Shown: positions 17,657-28,067 of the stretch, in pieces
Layout: each line of letters starts with the position of its first letter
Position numbering within the stretch: position 1 is the stretch's first letter
NCBI GenBank assembly: GCA_016713125.1
Contig: JADJPT010000022.1
Location: 1-59,834 of the forward strand
DNA: 59,834 bases
Direction: 5' to 3'
Source: Betaproteobacteria bacterium
GTDB lineage: Bacteria; Pseudomonadota; Gammaproteobacteria; Burkholderiales; SG8-39
Position numbers and translations under genes: made by a program
The notes under the pieces: generated by a model
Databases searched by the model: none
What the model saw: only the letters and a program-made list of their open reading frames with translations
What the model was told of the DNA's origin: nothing

Positions 17657-18273
17657 TTGAACATCTCCTCGAGTTTGGCCACCGCCTTCTTGGTCAGCAG
17701 CACGTTCGGGAAGCGAACCAGGGACACCGGGTCGGCGTGGCGCGCCGTGAGCACCTCGACGTTGGCGAGGTTGCGCGAGGACAGGAACAGGTTCTCGTCG
17801 AACTCGTCGGTGATGACCAGCACCTTGTCGTAGCCCATCGACTTGACCTTCTGCGCGAGCAGCTTGGTCTTCGGGGCGTCGAGCTTGATCTCGTCGACGA
17901 CGCGAATGCGATCTTCGCGGGCGAGCTGCGAAAGGATGGCCGCCATGCCCGCACGGAACATCTTGCGGTTGACCTTGTGCGAGAAATTCTCATCAGGGCT
18001 CGACGCGAAGATCTTGCCGCCGCCACGCCACAACGGGCTGGACGCCATACCGGCGCGAGCGCGCCCGGTACCTTTCTGCCGCCAAGGCTTCTTGGTCGAC
18101 TTGGCGATCTCGCTTCGCTCTTTCTGCTTGCGCGTCCCCATCCGGGCGTTGGCCTGGTAGGCGATCACGATCTGGTGGACGAGATCCTCATTGAACTCGC
18201 GGCCGAACACTTCGTCCGGTGCGCTGACGGTCGCCGAGGAAGTGCCTTGCTCATTGATTAGTTTCAGTTCCAT
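17653..18273 (-). CDS. rplD: 50S ribosomal protein L4
   Basis: A tunnel protein and, in gammaproteobacteria, an autogenous regulator of the S10 operon. The 206-residue product has the extended tunnel loop (TRKQKERSEIAKSTKKPWRQKGTGRA is split across residues 47-72) and the globular domain ending in KAVAKLEEMFK. It lies about 10 bases after rplC and overlaps rplW. Whether L4 regulates this operon cannot be seen from sequence. Confidence 0.97.
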   Translation of the reverse strand: MELKLINEQGTSSATVSAPDEVFGREFNEDLVHQIVIAYQANARMGTRKQKERSEIAKSTKKPWRQKGTGRARAGMASSPLWRGGGKIFASSPDENFSHKVNRKMFRAGMAAILSQLAREDRIRVVDEIKLDAPKTKLLAQKVKSMGYDKVLVITDEFDENLFLSSRNLANVEVLTARHADPVSLVRFPNVLLTKKAVAKLEEMFK

Positions 18274-18283
18274 GCGCTACCCC

Positions 18284-18925
18284 TTAAGCCTTCACCGCGG
18301 GACGCACTATCACGTCGCGCCCCTTGGAGCCCGGCACCGCGCCCTTGACGAGCAGCAGGCCGCGCTCGGCGTCGACGCGCACGATCTCGAGGTTCTGCGT
18401 GGTGCGACGGACGTTGCCCAGCTGGCCGGGCATGCGCTTGCCGGGAAACACGCGACCCGGGTCCTGCGCCTGACCGGTCGAACCGGGCTTGCGCGTCGAA
18501 CGCGAGTTACCGTGTGTTTCGCGGTTGGACGCGAAATGATGGCGCTTGATGACGCCGGCGAAGCCCTTGCCCTGCGTCACGCCTGAAACATCGACCAACT
18601 GGCCGGCCTTGAACAGGTCGGCAACCGCGATCTTGCCGCCAACCTTGAGGTTGGCGAGCTCGTCCGGCTTGGCGAGGAACTCCTTGAGGGTGTGCCCGGC
18701 CTCGACACCCGCCTTTGCGAGGTGTCCGGCGAGCGGCTTGCCCACCCGGCTGGCGCGGCGCTTGCCGAACGTGACCTGGACGGCCGAATAGCCTTCCTTG
18801 TCCGCCGACTTGATCTGCGTGACCCTGTTGTCTGACACGTCGAGCACGGTCACCGGGAGCGAATCGCCCTCGTCGGTGAAGATGCGCGTCATGCCGACCT
18901 TGCGGCCGACAAGTCCTATCGTCAT
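18284..18925 (-). CDS. rplC: 50S ribosomal protein L3
   Basis: L3 initiates 50S assembly and reaches the peptidyl-transferase centre. The 213-residue product MTIGLVGRKVGMTRIF... has GKGFAGVIKRHHF and the loop around RKPGSTGQAQDPGRVF that carries the methylated Gln. ATG 18925 has GAGG 9 bases upstream. The frame extends upstream, but that part looks non-coding. Confidence 0.97.
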   Translation of the reverse strand: MTIGLVGRKVGMTRIFTDEGDSLPVTVLDVSDNRVTQIKSADKEGYSAVQVTFGKRRASRVGKPLAGHLAKAGVEAGHTLKEFLAKPDELANLKVGGKIAVADLFKAGQLVDVSGVTQGKGFAGVIKRHHFASNRETHGNSRSTRKPGSTGQAQDPGRVFPGKRMPGQLGNVRRTTQNLEIVRVDAERGLLLVKGAVPGSKGRDVIVRPAVKA

Positions 18926-19079
18926 TTTGTTTGACCTCATCGAGGCGCCGGCTGCAATTGGCCGGCCTTGTTTATCAAATCCCCGTTGTCGGGGTACCAC
19001 GTGTCCCGGCGAAAAAGAGAGCCGGCAAAGGTGCTGCGGTTGCTGCTGCGGCCCGCGGGCCGCTTATTGCTTGCTGTTC
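18926..19079 (-). other. Structured 154-base gap between rpsJ and rplC
   Basis: No gene is seen. Read on the minus strand, the gap holds a perfect 16-bp palindrome GCGGCCCGCGGGCCGC (19048-19063), a GCCGGC...GCCGG stem whose loop contains TCTCTTTTTC (about 19006-19027), and a CCCCG...CGGGG hairpin near 18983-18996. A regulatory leader or partial terminator inside the S10 operon is possible. No known riboswitch or L4 leader was recognised. Confidence 0.4.
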
Positions 19080-19391
19080 CTACTGAACCTTGATTTCCAC
19101 GTCCACACCGGCCGGAAGATCGAGCTTCATGAGCGCGTCCACGGTCTTGTCGGTCGGATCGATGATGTCCATCAGTCGCAGATGCGTGCGGATCTCGAGC
19201 TGGTCGCGCGAGGTCTTGTTCACGTGCGGCGAGCGCAGCAGATCGAAGCGCTGCTTGCGCGTCGGCAGCGGCACCGGGCCGCGAACCACGGCGCCCGTAC
19301 GCTTGGCGGTGTCGACGATTTCGAGTGCCGACTGATCGATCAGCCGGTAGTCGAACGCCTTGAGACGGATGCGAATGCGTTGGCTTTGCAT
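19080..19391 (-). CDS. rpsJ: 30S ribosomal protein S10 / NusE
   Basis: S10 is a ribosomal protein and, as NusE, part of the antitermination complex. The 103-residue product MQSQRIRIRLKAFDYRLID... has GPVPLPTRKQRFDLLRSPHV and the C-terminal LDLPAGVDVEIKVQ. It starts 39 bases after tuf, so it may be co-transcribed with the str operon. Confidence 0.97.
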   Translation of the reverse strand: MQSQRIRIRLKAFDYRLIDQSALEIVDTAKRTGAVVRGPVPLPTRKQRFDLLRSPHVNKTSRDQLEIRTHLRLMDIIDPTDKTVDALMKLDLPAGVDVEIKVQ

Positions 19392-19430
19392 GTCAGCGCG
19401 GGGCGCGAGCCCCGCTCCTATGTTGAGTGA

Positions 19431-20621
19431 TTACTCGATGACCTTGGCGACGACACCGGCGCCGACGGTCTTGCCGCCCTCGCGGATCGCGAAGCGCAGT
19501 CCCTGCTCCATCGCGATCGGTGCGATCAGCGTCACCACCATCTTGATGTTGTCCCCGGGCATCACCATCTCCGTGCCCTCCGGCAACACCACCGCCCCCG
19601 TCACATCCGTCGTCCTGAAATAGAACTGCGGACGGTAATTGTTGAAGAACGGCGTGTGACGACCACCCTCCTCCTTCGACAGCACGTACACCTCGCACTC
19701 GAACTTCGTGTGCGGATTGATCGAGCCCGGCTTGGCCAACACCTGCCCGCGCTCAACTTCCTCTCGCTTGGTGCCGCGCAGCAGCACCCCGACGTTGTCC
19801 CCGGCCTGGCCCTGGTCCAGCAGCTTCCTGAACATCTCCACGCCCGTGCACACCGTCTTCAGCGTCGCCTTCAGACCCACGATCTCCAGCTCATCGCCCA
19901 CCTTCACGATGCCCCGCTCCACTCGCCCCGTCACCACCGTGCCGCGACCCGAGATCGAGAACACGTCTTCCACCGGCATCAGGAACGCACCGTCAATCGC
20001 TCGCTCAGGCGTCGGAATGTAGCTGTCCAGCGCATCGGCCAGCTTCATGATCGCCACTTCCCCAAGCTCGCCCTTGTCGCCCTCGAGCGCCTTCAGCGCC
20101 GATCCAATCACGATCGGCGTCTTGTCCCCGGGAAACTCGTACTTCGACAGCAGCTCTCGCACCTCCATCTCGACGAGCTCCAGCAACTCCTTGTCGTCGA
20201 CCATGTCGGCCTTGTTCATGAACACCACGATGTACGGAACACCCACCTGGCGCGCCAGCAAAATGTGCTCCCGCGTCTGCGGCATCGGACCGTCGGCCGC
20301 CGACACCACCAGAATCGCCCCGTCCATCTGCGCCGCACCCGTGATCATGTTCTTCACGTAGTCCGCGTGCCCAGGACAGTCCACGTGCGCGTAGTGACGG
20401 TTCTTCGTCTCGTACTCCACGTGCGCCGTGTTGATCGTGATCCCGCGCGCCTTCTCCTCCGGCGCCGCATCAATCTGGTCGTAGGCCTTCGCCTCCCCGC
20501 CAAACTGCTTGGACAGCACCGTCGTGATCGCCGCCGTCAACGTCGTCTTACCATGATCCACGTGACCGATCGTCCCTACGTTCACGTGCGGCTTGGTACG
20601 CTCGAATTTGCCTTTTGCCAT
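19431..20621 (-). CDS. tuf: Elongation factor Tu
   Basis: GTPase that delivers aminoacyl-tRNA. The product is 396 residues. G1 GHVDHGKT is at 19-26, DCPGH at about 81-85 and NKAD at about 136-139; the beta-barrel domains follow, ending GVVAKVIE. Start ATG 20621 gives MAKGKFERTKPHVNVG. The upstream open frame overlaps fusA and was rejected. It lies 28 bases after fusA. Many betaproteobacteria have a second tuf copy; none is in this window. Confidence 0.98.
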   Translation of the reverse strand: MAKGKFERTKPHVNVGTIGHVDHGKTTLTAAITTVLSKQFGGEAKAYDQIDAAPEEKARGITINTAHVEYETKNRHYAHVDCPGHADYVKNMITGAAQMDGAILVVSAADGPMPQTREHILLARQVGVPYIVVFMNKADMVDDKELLELVEMEVRELLSKYEFPGDKTPIVIGSALKALEGDKGELGEVAIMKLADALDSYIPTPERAIDGAFLMPVEDVFSISGRGTVVTGRVERGIVKVGDELEIVGLKATLKTVCTGVEMFRKLLDQGQAGDNVGVLLRGTKREEVERGQVLAKPGSINPHTKFECEVYVLSKEEGGRHTPFFNNYRPQFYFRTTDVTGAVVLPEGTEMVMPGDNIKMVVTLIAPIAMEQGLRFAIREGGKTVGAGVVAKVIE

Positions 20622-20649
20622 GACGCTCTTCTCTGTGTCGGTGGTTGGA

Positions 20650-22743
<2,094 letters not shown>

Positions 22744-22800
22744 GGTCGTATCCCGGTTGATTGCGGCGCGCCCTCAGTCGGGAGCGCCGAAAGTGTTTTC

Positions 22801-23271
22801 TTAGAACCTGTAGTGCGCGAACGCCTTGTTCGCTTCCGCCATGCGGTGCACTTCGTCGCGCTTCTTCATCGCGCCGCCGCGGCCTTCGGCCGCTTCGATC
22901 AGCTCGCCGGCAAGGCGAATGCCCATCGACTTCTCGCCGCGCTTCTGCGCCGCTTCGCGGATCCAGCGCATGGCCAGCGCGACGCGACGGACCGGGCGCA
23001 CTTCGACCGGCACCTGGTAGTTGGCACCACCGACGCGACGGCTCTTGACCTCGACCATCGGCTTCACGTTCTGCACCGCCTGCGTGAACACTTCGATGGG
23101 ATCCTTGCCCGACTTCGTCTTGATCGAGTCGAGCGCGCCGTACAGGATGCGCTCGGCGACCGACTTCTTGCCGCGCGTCATCAGGACGTTGATGAACTTC
23201 GCGACTTCGGCGTTGTTGAACTTGGGATCCGGAAGGATCTCGCGCTTCGGTACTTCTCTGCGGCGGGGCAT
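22801..23271 (-). CDS. rpsG: 30S ribosomal protein S7
   Basis: S7 organises the 30S head at the E site and, in E. coli, represses the str operon by binding between rpsL and rpsG. The 156-residue product MPRRREVPKREILPDPKF... has NVKPMVEVKSRRVGGANYQVPVE (about 77-99) and ends with AHYRF. It lies 30 bases after rpsL and 57 before fusA. Confidence 0.98.
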   Translation of the reverse strand: MPRRREVPKREILPDPKFNNAEVAKFINVLMTRGKKSVAERILYGALDSIKTKSGKDPIEVFTQAVQNVKPMVEVKSRRVGGANYQVPVEVRPVRRVALAMRWIREAAQKRGEKSMGIRLAGELIEAAEGRGGAMKKRDEVHRMAEANKAFAHYRF

Positions 23272-23301
23272 GGTTCTCTTCCTCTACCTGGGGCGGCGGG
23301 C

Positions 23302-23679
23302 TTACGCCGCCTTGGGGCGCTTGGCGCCGTACTTGGAACGGGACTGCTTGCGGTCTTTCACGCCCTGGGTGTCGAGCGAGCCGCGCACGATGTGATAGCG
23401 CACGCCGGGCAGGTCCTTGACTCGGCCGCCGCGGATCAGCACCACCGAGTGCTCCTGCAGGTTGTGGCCTTCGCCGCCGATATAGCCGATGACCTCGAAA
23501 CCGTTGGTGAGGCGAACCTTGGCGACCTTGCGCAGCGCCGAGTTCGGCTTCTTCGGGGTCGTGGTGTAAACCCGCGTGCAGACCCCGCGTTTCTGCGGCG
23601 ATCCGGCAAGCGCCGGCACCTTAGATTTGGTGGGTTTGGCGGAGCGCCCTTGGCGCACTAACTGATTGACGGTAGGCAT
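23302..23679 (-). CDS. rpsL: 30S ribosomal protein S12
   Basis: Decoding-centre protein and site of streptomycin resistance. The 125-residue product starts MPTVNQLVRQGR and has TPKKPNSALRKVAKV (Lys-43 in place, so no classical resistance change) and GGRVKDLPGVRYH. Start ATG 23679 gives the standard N-terminus; an open extension into the leader was rejected. First gene of the str operon, 81 bases below a predicted transcription start. rpoB/rpoC are not upstream. Confidence 0.98.
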   Translation of the reverse strand: MPTVNQLVRQGRSAKPTKSKVPALAGSPQKRGVCTRVYTTTPKKPNSALRKVAKVRLTNGFEVIGYIGGEGHNLQEHSVVLIRGGRVKDLPGVRYHIVRGSLDTQGVKDRKQSRSKYGAKRPKAA

Positions 23680-23766
23680 GTTTTCCCGAATCCAGAAACG
23701 AACCGGGCGGCGCCGATGTGCCAGAAGTTGGCTGACGGGCCGCCCAGGGTGCAAAAAAGAGGCCGG

Positions 23767-23796
23767 ATTATAAAGAGCTTTTCACGCCCTCGTCAA
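23767..23796 (-). promoter_or_regulatory. Strong sigma70-type promoter of the str operon
   Basis: On the minus strand, TTGACG (23796-23791), an 18-base spacer and a perfect TATAAT (23772-23767) lie 88 bases before rpsL. The predicted start is near 23760, giving a leader of about 80 nucleotides that includes GGGCGGCCCG, a possible small hairpin. Confidence 0.8.
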
Positions 23797-23914
23797 GGCT
23801 TGTTGCGCCCCGGGTTTCGGCCCGGAACGCCCTGCACGCGGCGCGCAGGCAGGCATCCGCCCGAAACCGCCCCTCCTGCTGCATCGCAGCACTTGCGCTC
23901 GGATGGAACACCCC

Positions 23915-24445
23915 TTATTCAGCCCGCGGGTTGAGCACATAGCCGAAGCGCAGCGGCAGTTCGGCGCTCCGGATCTCGCCCAGGGCGATTTCTCGACCGC
24001 CCAGAAGCAGCGCCCCGTCGGCCAGCATGTCGGCCACGCGACCAAGGTCGCGGTCATCGAGCAGGCCCGGCCCGCGCCCGGTGAGCAGCACCAGCGAACC
24101 CTCCTCATCCAGCCAGGCCGCCTGCGCCAATGCATGGCGCCCGCAATGGTCCAGCAAAGTGCTGTCGGCGCCGGCACCGTCCAGTCGGAAGACGAGTGGC
24201 GCGTAGGCCAGTTGCACGTACACCCGCTGCGGCCCGTTCTGGAAGTACCAGCAGCCCCGCGGGTCCGCGGCGTAGTTGCGTGCGACGAAAGCACGCAACG
24301 CCGCGTTGGTGATGCGCGAGCGCGAATCTCCCCTGCCGTGCTCCTCGCGCAGCAGCCAGTCGCCACGCCGATCGAGCGCCAGCCAGCCGTACACGTCGGG
24401 CGTGCCGGGCCACTTGCTCTTCGCGCGCATTACGATCTCGTCCAT
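23915..24445 (-). CDS. Conserved hypothetical protein (DUF-type)
   Basis: 176-residue soluble protein of unknown function. No signal peptide or membrane segment is seen. The N-terminal half has MDEIVMRAKSKWPG, YGWLALDRRGDWLL and CWYFQNGPQRVYVQL, a Trp-rich pattern I associate with a small uncharacterised betaproteobacterial family (DUF294x type; the exact number is not certain). The C-terminal half, GYVLNPRAE at the end, is acidic and Leu-rich. ATG 24445 was chosen because homologous-looking sequence starts there; upstream residues are low-complexity Arg. It is upstream of rpsL on the same strand, with its own unrecognised promoter. Function unknown. Confidence 0.7.
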   Translation of the reverse strand: MDEIVMRAKSKWPGTPDVYGWLALDRRGDWLLREEHGRGDSRSRITNAALRAFVARNYAADPRGCWYFQNGPQRVYVQLAYAPLVFRLDGAGADSTLLDHCGRHALAQAAWLDEEGSLVLLTGRGPGLLDDRDLGRVADMLADGALLLGGREIALGEIRSAELPLRFGYVLNPRAE

Positions 24446-24654
24446 GCACGGATTGTAGGAGTTGCGGCGGGGATTCTGGCAACTGCCGCCGCCGGAGCTG
24501 CGGCAGCGTCGGCGCACGGGACTGCGCGGCAATGCGACGCGCTTGCCGCTGCGACGCGCGCATGGCAGCATGAAAGCGCGCCGCACCGAGGAGCAGGAGA
24601 CAACTGAAGAGCTTCCGCGGCGTCCCACGACAACCAGACTCAGCGAGACTCGCC

Positions 24655-26356
24655 ATGAGCGCCATCGACGCCTACATCGCCAAGCCTTGGCTTGCCCACT
24701 ACGAGAAGGGCGTCAACGCCAGCGTGGACATTCCGCGCATGTCGGTGCCGGAGGCCTTCGACGCCGCGTGCGCGGCGACGCCGCAGCGCACCGCGGTCGC
24801 CTTCTACGGTCGCGAAATCAGCTTCCGCGAACTGCGCGAATCCGCCGACCGCTGCGCCAATGCGCTGGCCGCGCTGGGCGTGAAGAAGGGCGACCGCGTC
24901 GCCCTGTACCTGCTGAACAGCCCGCAGTTCGTGATCGCCTATTTCGGAGCGCTCAAGGCCGGGGCGGTGGTCACGCCAATCAGCCCCGTCTACACCAGCC
25001 ACGAAGTGCGCCACCAGCTCGACGACAGCGGCGCGCGCGTGGTGATCTGCCAGGACATCCTGTATGACAAGGTGGCCAAATCCGGGCCCGGCTGGACTTC
25101 ACCATCCTCACCAACGTCGGCGAGTACCTGCCCGCGCTCAAGCGCATGCTGGGCCGCGGCCCGCTGGGCAAGTTGTTTTCGGGCATCAATCTGGCCGGCC
25201 CGGCGATCGCGCCGGCGCCAACCTCTACTGGCTGCAGGACCTGCTGAAGCAGTACCCGGCCCAAGCGCCGGCGGTGAGCATCGACCCGGACACCGACCTC
25301 GCCGCCCTGCCCTATACCGGCGGCACCACCGGCAACCCCAAGGGCGTGATGCTCACGCACCAGAACCTGATCGCGGCCCGCGTCAGCGGGCTGGCGGCGT
25401 TTCCGTACTTCGAGCAGGGCAAGGAGGTGATCCTCGCCTTCCTGCCCTTCTTCCACATCTACGGCCAGGTGGTGCTGATGCTCAACGGCCTGTGCCAGGG
25501 CCACCTGCTGGTGTTGTTCACCACGCCGGACACCGAGGCCATCCTCGCGGCGATGGAGCGCTACAAGGCCACCGTGTTCTATGGCGTGCCCACGCTCTAC
25601 GAGTACCTCAAGGATCACAAGGACACCGGCAAGGCCGACTGGAAGCGGCTCAAGGTCATCGTCTCCGGCGCCGACACGCTGCACGAGTCGACCATGGCGG
25701 GCTGGGAGAAGCGAACCGGATCGAAGATCACCGAAGGCTACGGCCTGTCCGAGACCTGCGCGACCAGCCACATCAATCCCATCCACCGCCCGAAGCCCGG
25801 CTCCTTCGGCTGCCCGGTGCCGAACATGAACGCCGCGGTGATGGATCCGGAAACCCTGCAGTTCCTGCCCCCTGGCGAGACCGGCGAACTGGTGCTCGCC
25901 GGCCCCAACGTCATGCAGGGCTACTGGCAGAAGCCCGAAGAAACGGCCAAGAGCTTCATGGAGGCCGCCGGCCTGCGCTGGCTGCGCACCGGCGACATCG
26001 TGAGGATGGACGAGGAAGGTTATTTCCATTTCTACGACCGTACCAAGGACCTGATCAAGTTCAAGGGCTTTTCGATCTTCGCCAAGGACATCGAGGATGT
26101 GCTCTACGGCCATCCGCAGGTCAAGGCGGCCGGGGTGATCGGCGTTCCCGACCCGGCGGTGGGCCAGATCGTCAAGGCCATCGTCGTGCTGCAGGGCGAT
26201 GCGCGCGGCAAGATCAGCGAGGACGAGATCCGCGCCTACTGCCGCGAGCAGCTGGCCGAGTACAAGGTGCCGCAGATTGTCGAGTTCCGCGGCGAACTGC
26301 CCAAGACCGACGTCGGCAAGGTGTCGCGCCGCGAACTGCGCGACGAGCACGCCTGA
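24655..26356 (+). CDS. AMP-dependent acyl-CoA synthetase (two frameshifts)
   Basis: ANL-family ligase that activates a carboxylic acid to its CoA thioester via an acyl-adenylate. The N-terminal part MSAIDAYIAKPWLAHYEKG through QDILYDKVAKSG is in one frame. After a shift near 25088 the frame reads LDFTILTNVGEYLPALKRML. After a second near 25210 it reads GANLYWLQDLLK to the end. It has the P-loop PYTGGTTGNPKG, the A5 motif EGYGLSETCA, the A7 motif LRTGDIV and the C-terminal Lys in LPKTDVGKVSRREL. The corrected length is about 567 residues. The long-chain/medium-chain type is suggested by overall sequence; the substrate is not certain. The stop lies 2 bases before livG. Confidence 0.88.
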
Positions 26357-26358
26357 GC

Positions 26359-27153
26359 ATGAGCACCCCGTTCTTCAAGGTCGAAGGCCTGACCAAGCGC
26401 TTCGGCGGCCTGACCGCCGTGAACAACGTCAGCTTCGAGGTTGGCCGCAACGAGATCGTCGGCCTGATCGGCCCGAATGGCGCCGGCAAGACCACCCTGC
26501 TGCGCCTGATCACCAAGATCCTCAAGCCGGACGAGGGACGCATCCTGTTCAACGGCGAGGACATCACCGGCCTGCGTCCCTGGGACGTGGTCGATCGCGG
26601 CATCTGCGGCACATTCCAGAACACGCGCCCGTTCCGCCACCTGCCCATCATCGCCAACGTGATGGTGCCGCTGGTCTCCCCGCGCGCCAAGTCCAGGGGC
26701 GAATGGGTGAAGAAGATCGAAGCCAAGGCCATGGACGCGCTGGAGTTCGTCGGCATCTCCGACATGGCGCTGGAACCGGCCTCCGCCCTCTCGCAGGGCG
26801 ACCTCAAGCGCCTGGAAGTGGCGCGCGCCATCTCCACCGAGCCCGAACTGCTGCTGCTGGACGAACCGCTGGGCGGGCTGAACCCGGCCGAATCCGAGCT
26901 GCTGGCACGCTCCATCCGCCGCCTGCACAAGGGCGGGCGCTTCGGCCGCCTGCACTCGGAGGGCCCCGCCGTGCTGATGATCGAGCACAAGCTCAAGGAA
27001 CTGATGTCCATCGTCGACCGTGTGATCGTGGTCAACTACGGCGAAGTGATCGCCGACGGCAAGCCGGCCGACGTGGTGCGCGACCCGCGCGTCATCGAAG
27101 CCTACCTGGGCAGTGACGCGACCGCGGCAGACGCCGTCGCTGCCAGAGCCTGA
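26359..27153 (+). CDS. livG: Branched-chain-type ABC transporter ATP-binding protein LivG
   Basis: One of two ATPases of a HAAT-family importer. 264 residues. Walker A is GPNGAGKT (38-45), the signature is the degenerate LSQGDLK (144-150), Walker B is LLLLDEP (164-170) and the H-loop is H210. About ten extra residues (KGGRFGRLHSEG, 191-202) lie between Walker B and the H-loop, where most LivG proteins have a short loop. It is in the same transcription unit as the acyl-CoA ligase (2-base gap), which suggests that the imported compound is then activated with CoA. Confidence 0.93.
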   Translation: MSTPFFKVEGLTKRFGGLTAVNNVSFEVGRNEIVGLIGPNGAGKTTLLRLITKILKPDEGRILFNGEDITGLRPWDVVDRGICGTFQNTRPFRHLPIIANVMVPLVSPRAKSRGEWVKKIEAKAMDALEFVGISDMALEPASALSQGDLKRLEVARAISTEPELLLLDEPLGGLNPAESELLARSIRRLHKGGRFGRLHSEGPAVLMIEHKLKELMSIVDRVIVVNYGEVIADGKPADVVRDPRVIEAYLGSDATAADAVAARA

Positions 27154-27180
27154 GATTCCGAGGCGCCGACAAGCACAGCC

Positions 27181-27939
27181 ATGAGCGCAAAACATCTACT
27201 CGAAGTGAAGAATCTCACGGTCCGCTACGACAAGGCCGTGATCCTCAACGGGGTTTCGCTGAACGTGTCCGAAGGCGAGTTCGTCGGCCTGGTCGGCCCC
27301 AACGGCGCAGGCAAATCGACGCTGCTGCGCGCCATCTCCGGGCTGGTCGGCTTCGAGGCGCACGCCAAGCGCGGCACCGCCGGCGAGATCGTCCTCGAGG
27401 GCGAGGTGGTGTTCCAGGGCCAGCGCATCGACACCCTGCCGGCCCATGAGATCCGCATGCGCGGCCTGGTGCTGTGCCCGGAGCGGCGCAGGCCGTTTCG
27501 CGAGCTGACCGTGCTGGAGAACCTGATGGCCGGCGCCTACCTGTCCAAGAACACGGCTGAAACGCAGCGCCGCCTGGAGCACTGCTACGCGCTGTTTCCG
27601 CGCCTGAAAGAGCGCAGCGGCCAGGTCGCCGGCACGCTGTCGGGCGGCGAACAGCAGATGCTCGCCACGGCGCGCGCGCTGATGTTCGAGGCCAAGCTGC
27701 TCGCCATCGACGAGCCCTCGCTGGGCCTGGCCCCCAGGATCCGCGAGGAGCTGTTCTCGGCGATCCGCAAGATCCACGAGGAGGGCGTGCCAGTGCTGCT
27801 GGTCGAACAGGAGGTTGGCCAGGTGTTCCGCATGGCCGACCGCAACTACGTGCTTTCGCAGGGCCGCATCGTCGCCCAGGGCACGGCGCAGGCGCTGATG
27901 GCCGACGAGACTCTGCGCGCGGGATACCTGGGCTTGTAG
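27181..27939 (+). CDS. livF: Branched-chain-type ABC transporter ATP-binding protein LivF
   Basis: Second ATPase of the importer, 252 residues. Walker A is GPNGAGKS (39-46), the signature LSGGEQQ (153-159) and Walker B LLAIDEP (173-179). LVEQ takes the place of the H-loop His, as is usual for LivF. An extra stretch after the P-loop (GFEAHAKRGTAGEIVLEGEV, 57-76) makes it slightly longer than E. coli LivF (237). It starts 27 bases after livG and converges on livM. Confidence 0.94.
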   Translation: MSAKHLLEVKNLTVRYDKAVILNGVSLNVSEGEFVGLVGPNGAGKSTLLRAISGLVGFEAHAKRGTAGEIVLEGEVVFQGQRIDTLPAHEIRMRGLVLCPERRRPFRELTVLENLMAGAYLSKNTAETQRRLEHCYALFPRLKERSGQVAGTLSGGEQQMLATARALMFEAKLLAIDEPSLGLAPRIREELFSAIRKIHEEGVPVLLVEQEVGQVFRMADRNYVLSQGRIVAQGTAQALMADETLRAGYLGL

Positions 27940-27959
27940 CTGCGGCACACCGGGCGGCA

Positions 27960-27988
27960 CCGGCACGGCGCCGGGGCTTTGTATCTTT
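27960..27988 (+). terminator. Weak terminator candidate between livF and livM
   Basis: A CCGGC...GCCGG stem (27960-27974) is followed by a T-rich stretch, in the gap between the convergent livF and livM. Next to it an imperfect inverted repeat, TTTGTATC...GATACACAAA, spans 27978-28001. The stem is short and the T-run is interrupted, so efficiency is doubtful. Confidence 0.35.
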
Positions 27989-28067
27989 ACCGATACACAA
28001 ACTGCCCGGAGAATGGCTCCAGGAGCCGATCTCGCACAACGAATTTCGAAGAATCGCTACTGCGGAC

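Noticed and set aside
23797..23914. Terminator for the hypothetical gene upstream of rpsL
   Set aside because: A CCGGG...CCCGG stem near 23810-23830 exists, but has no T-run in either direction.
24655..27153. Fusion of acyl-CoA ligase and LivG in one 832-residue protein
   Set aside because: The central part is frameshifted and loses all ANL motifs. The in-frame continuation into livG is accidental, and livG has its own ATG two bases after the ligase stop in the corrected frame.
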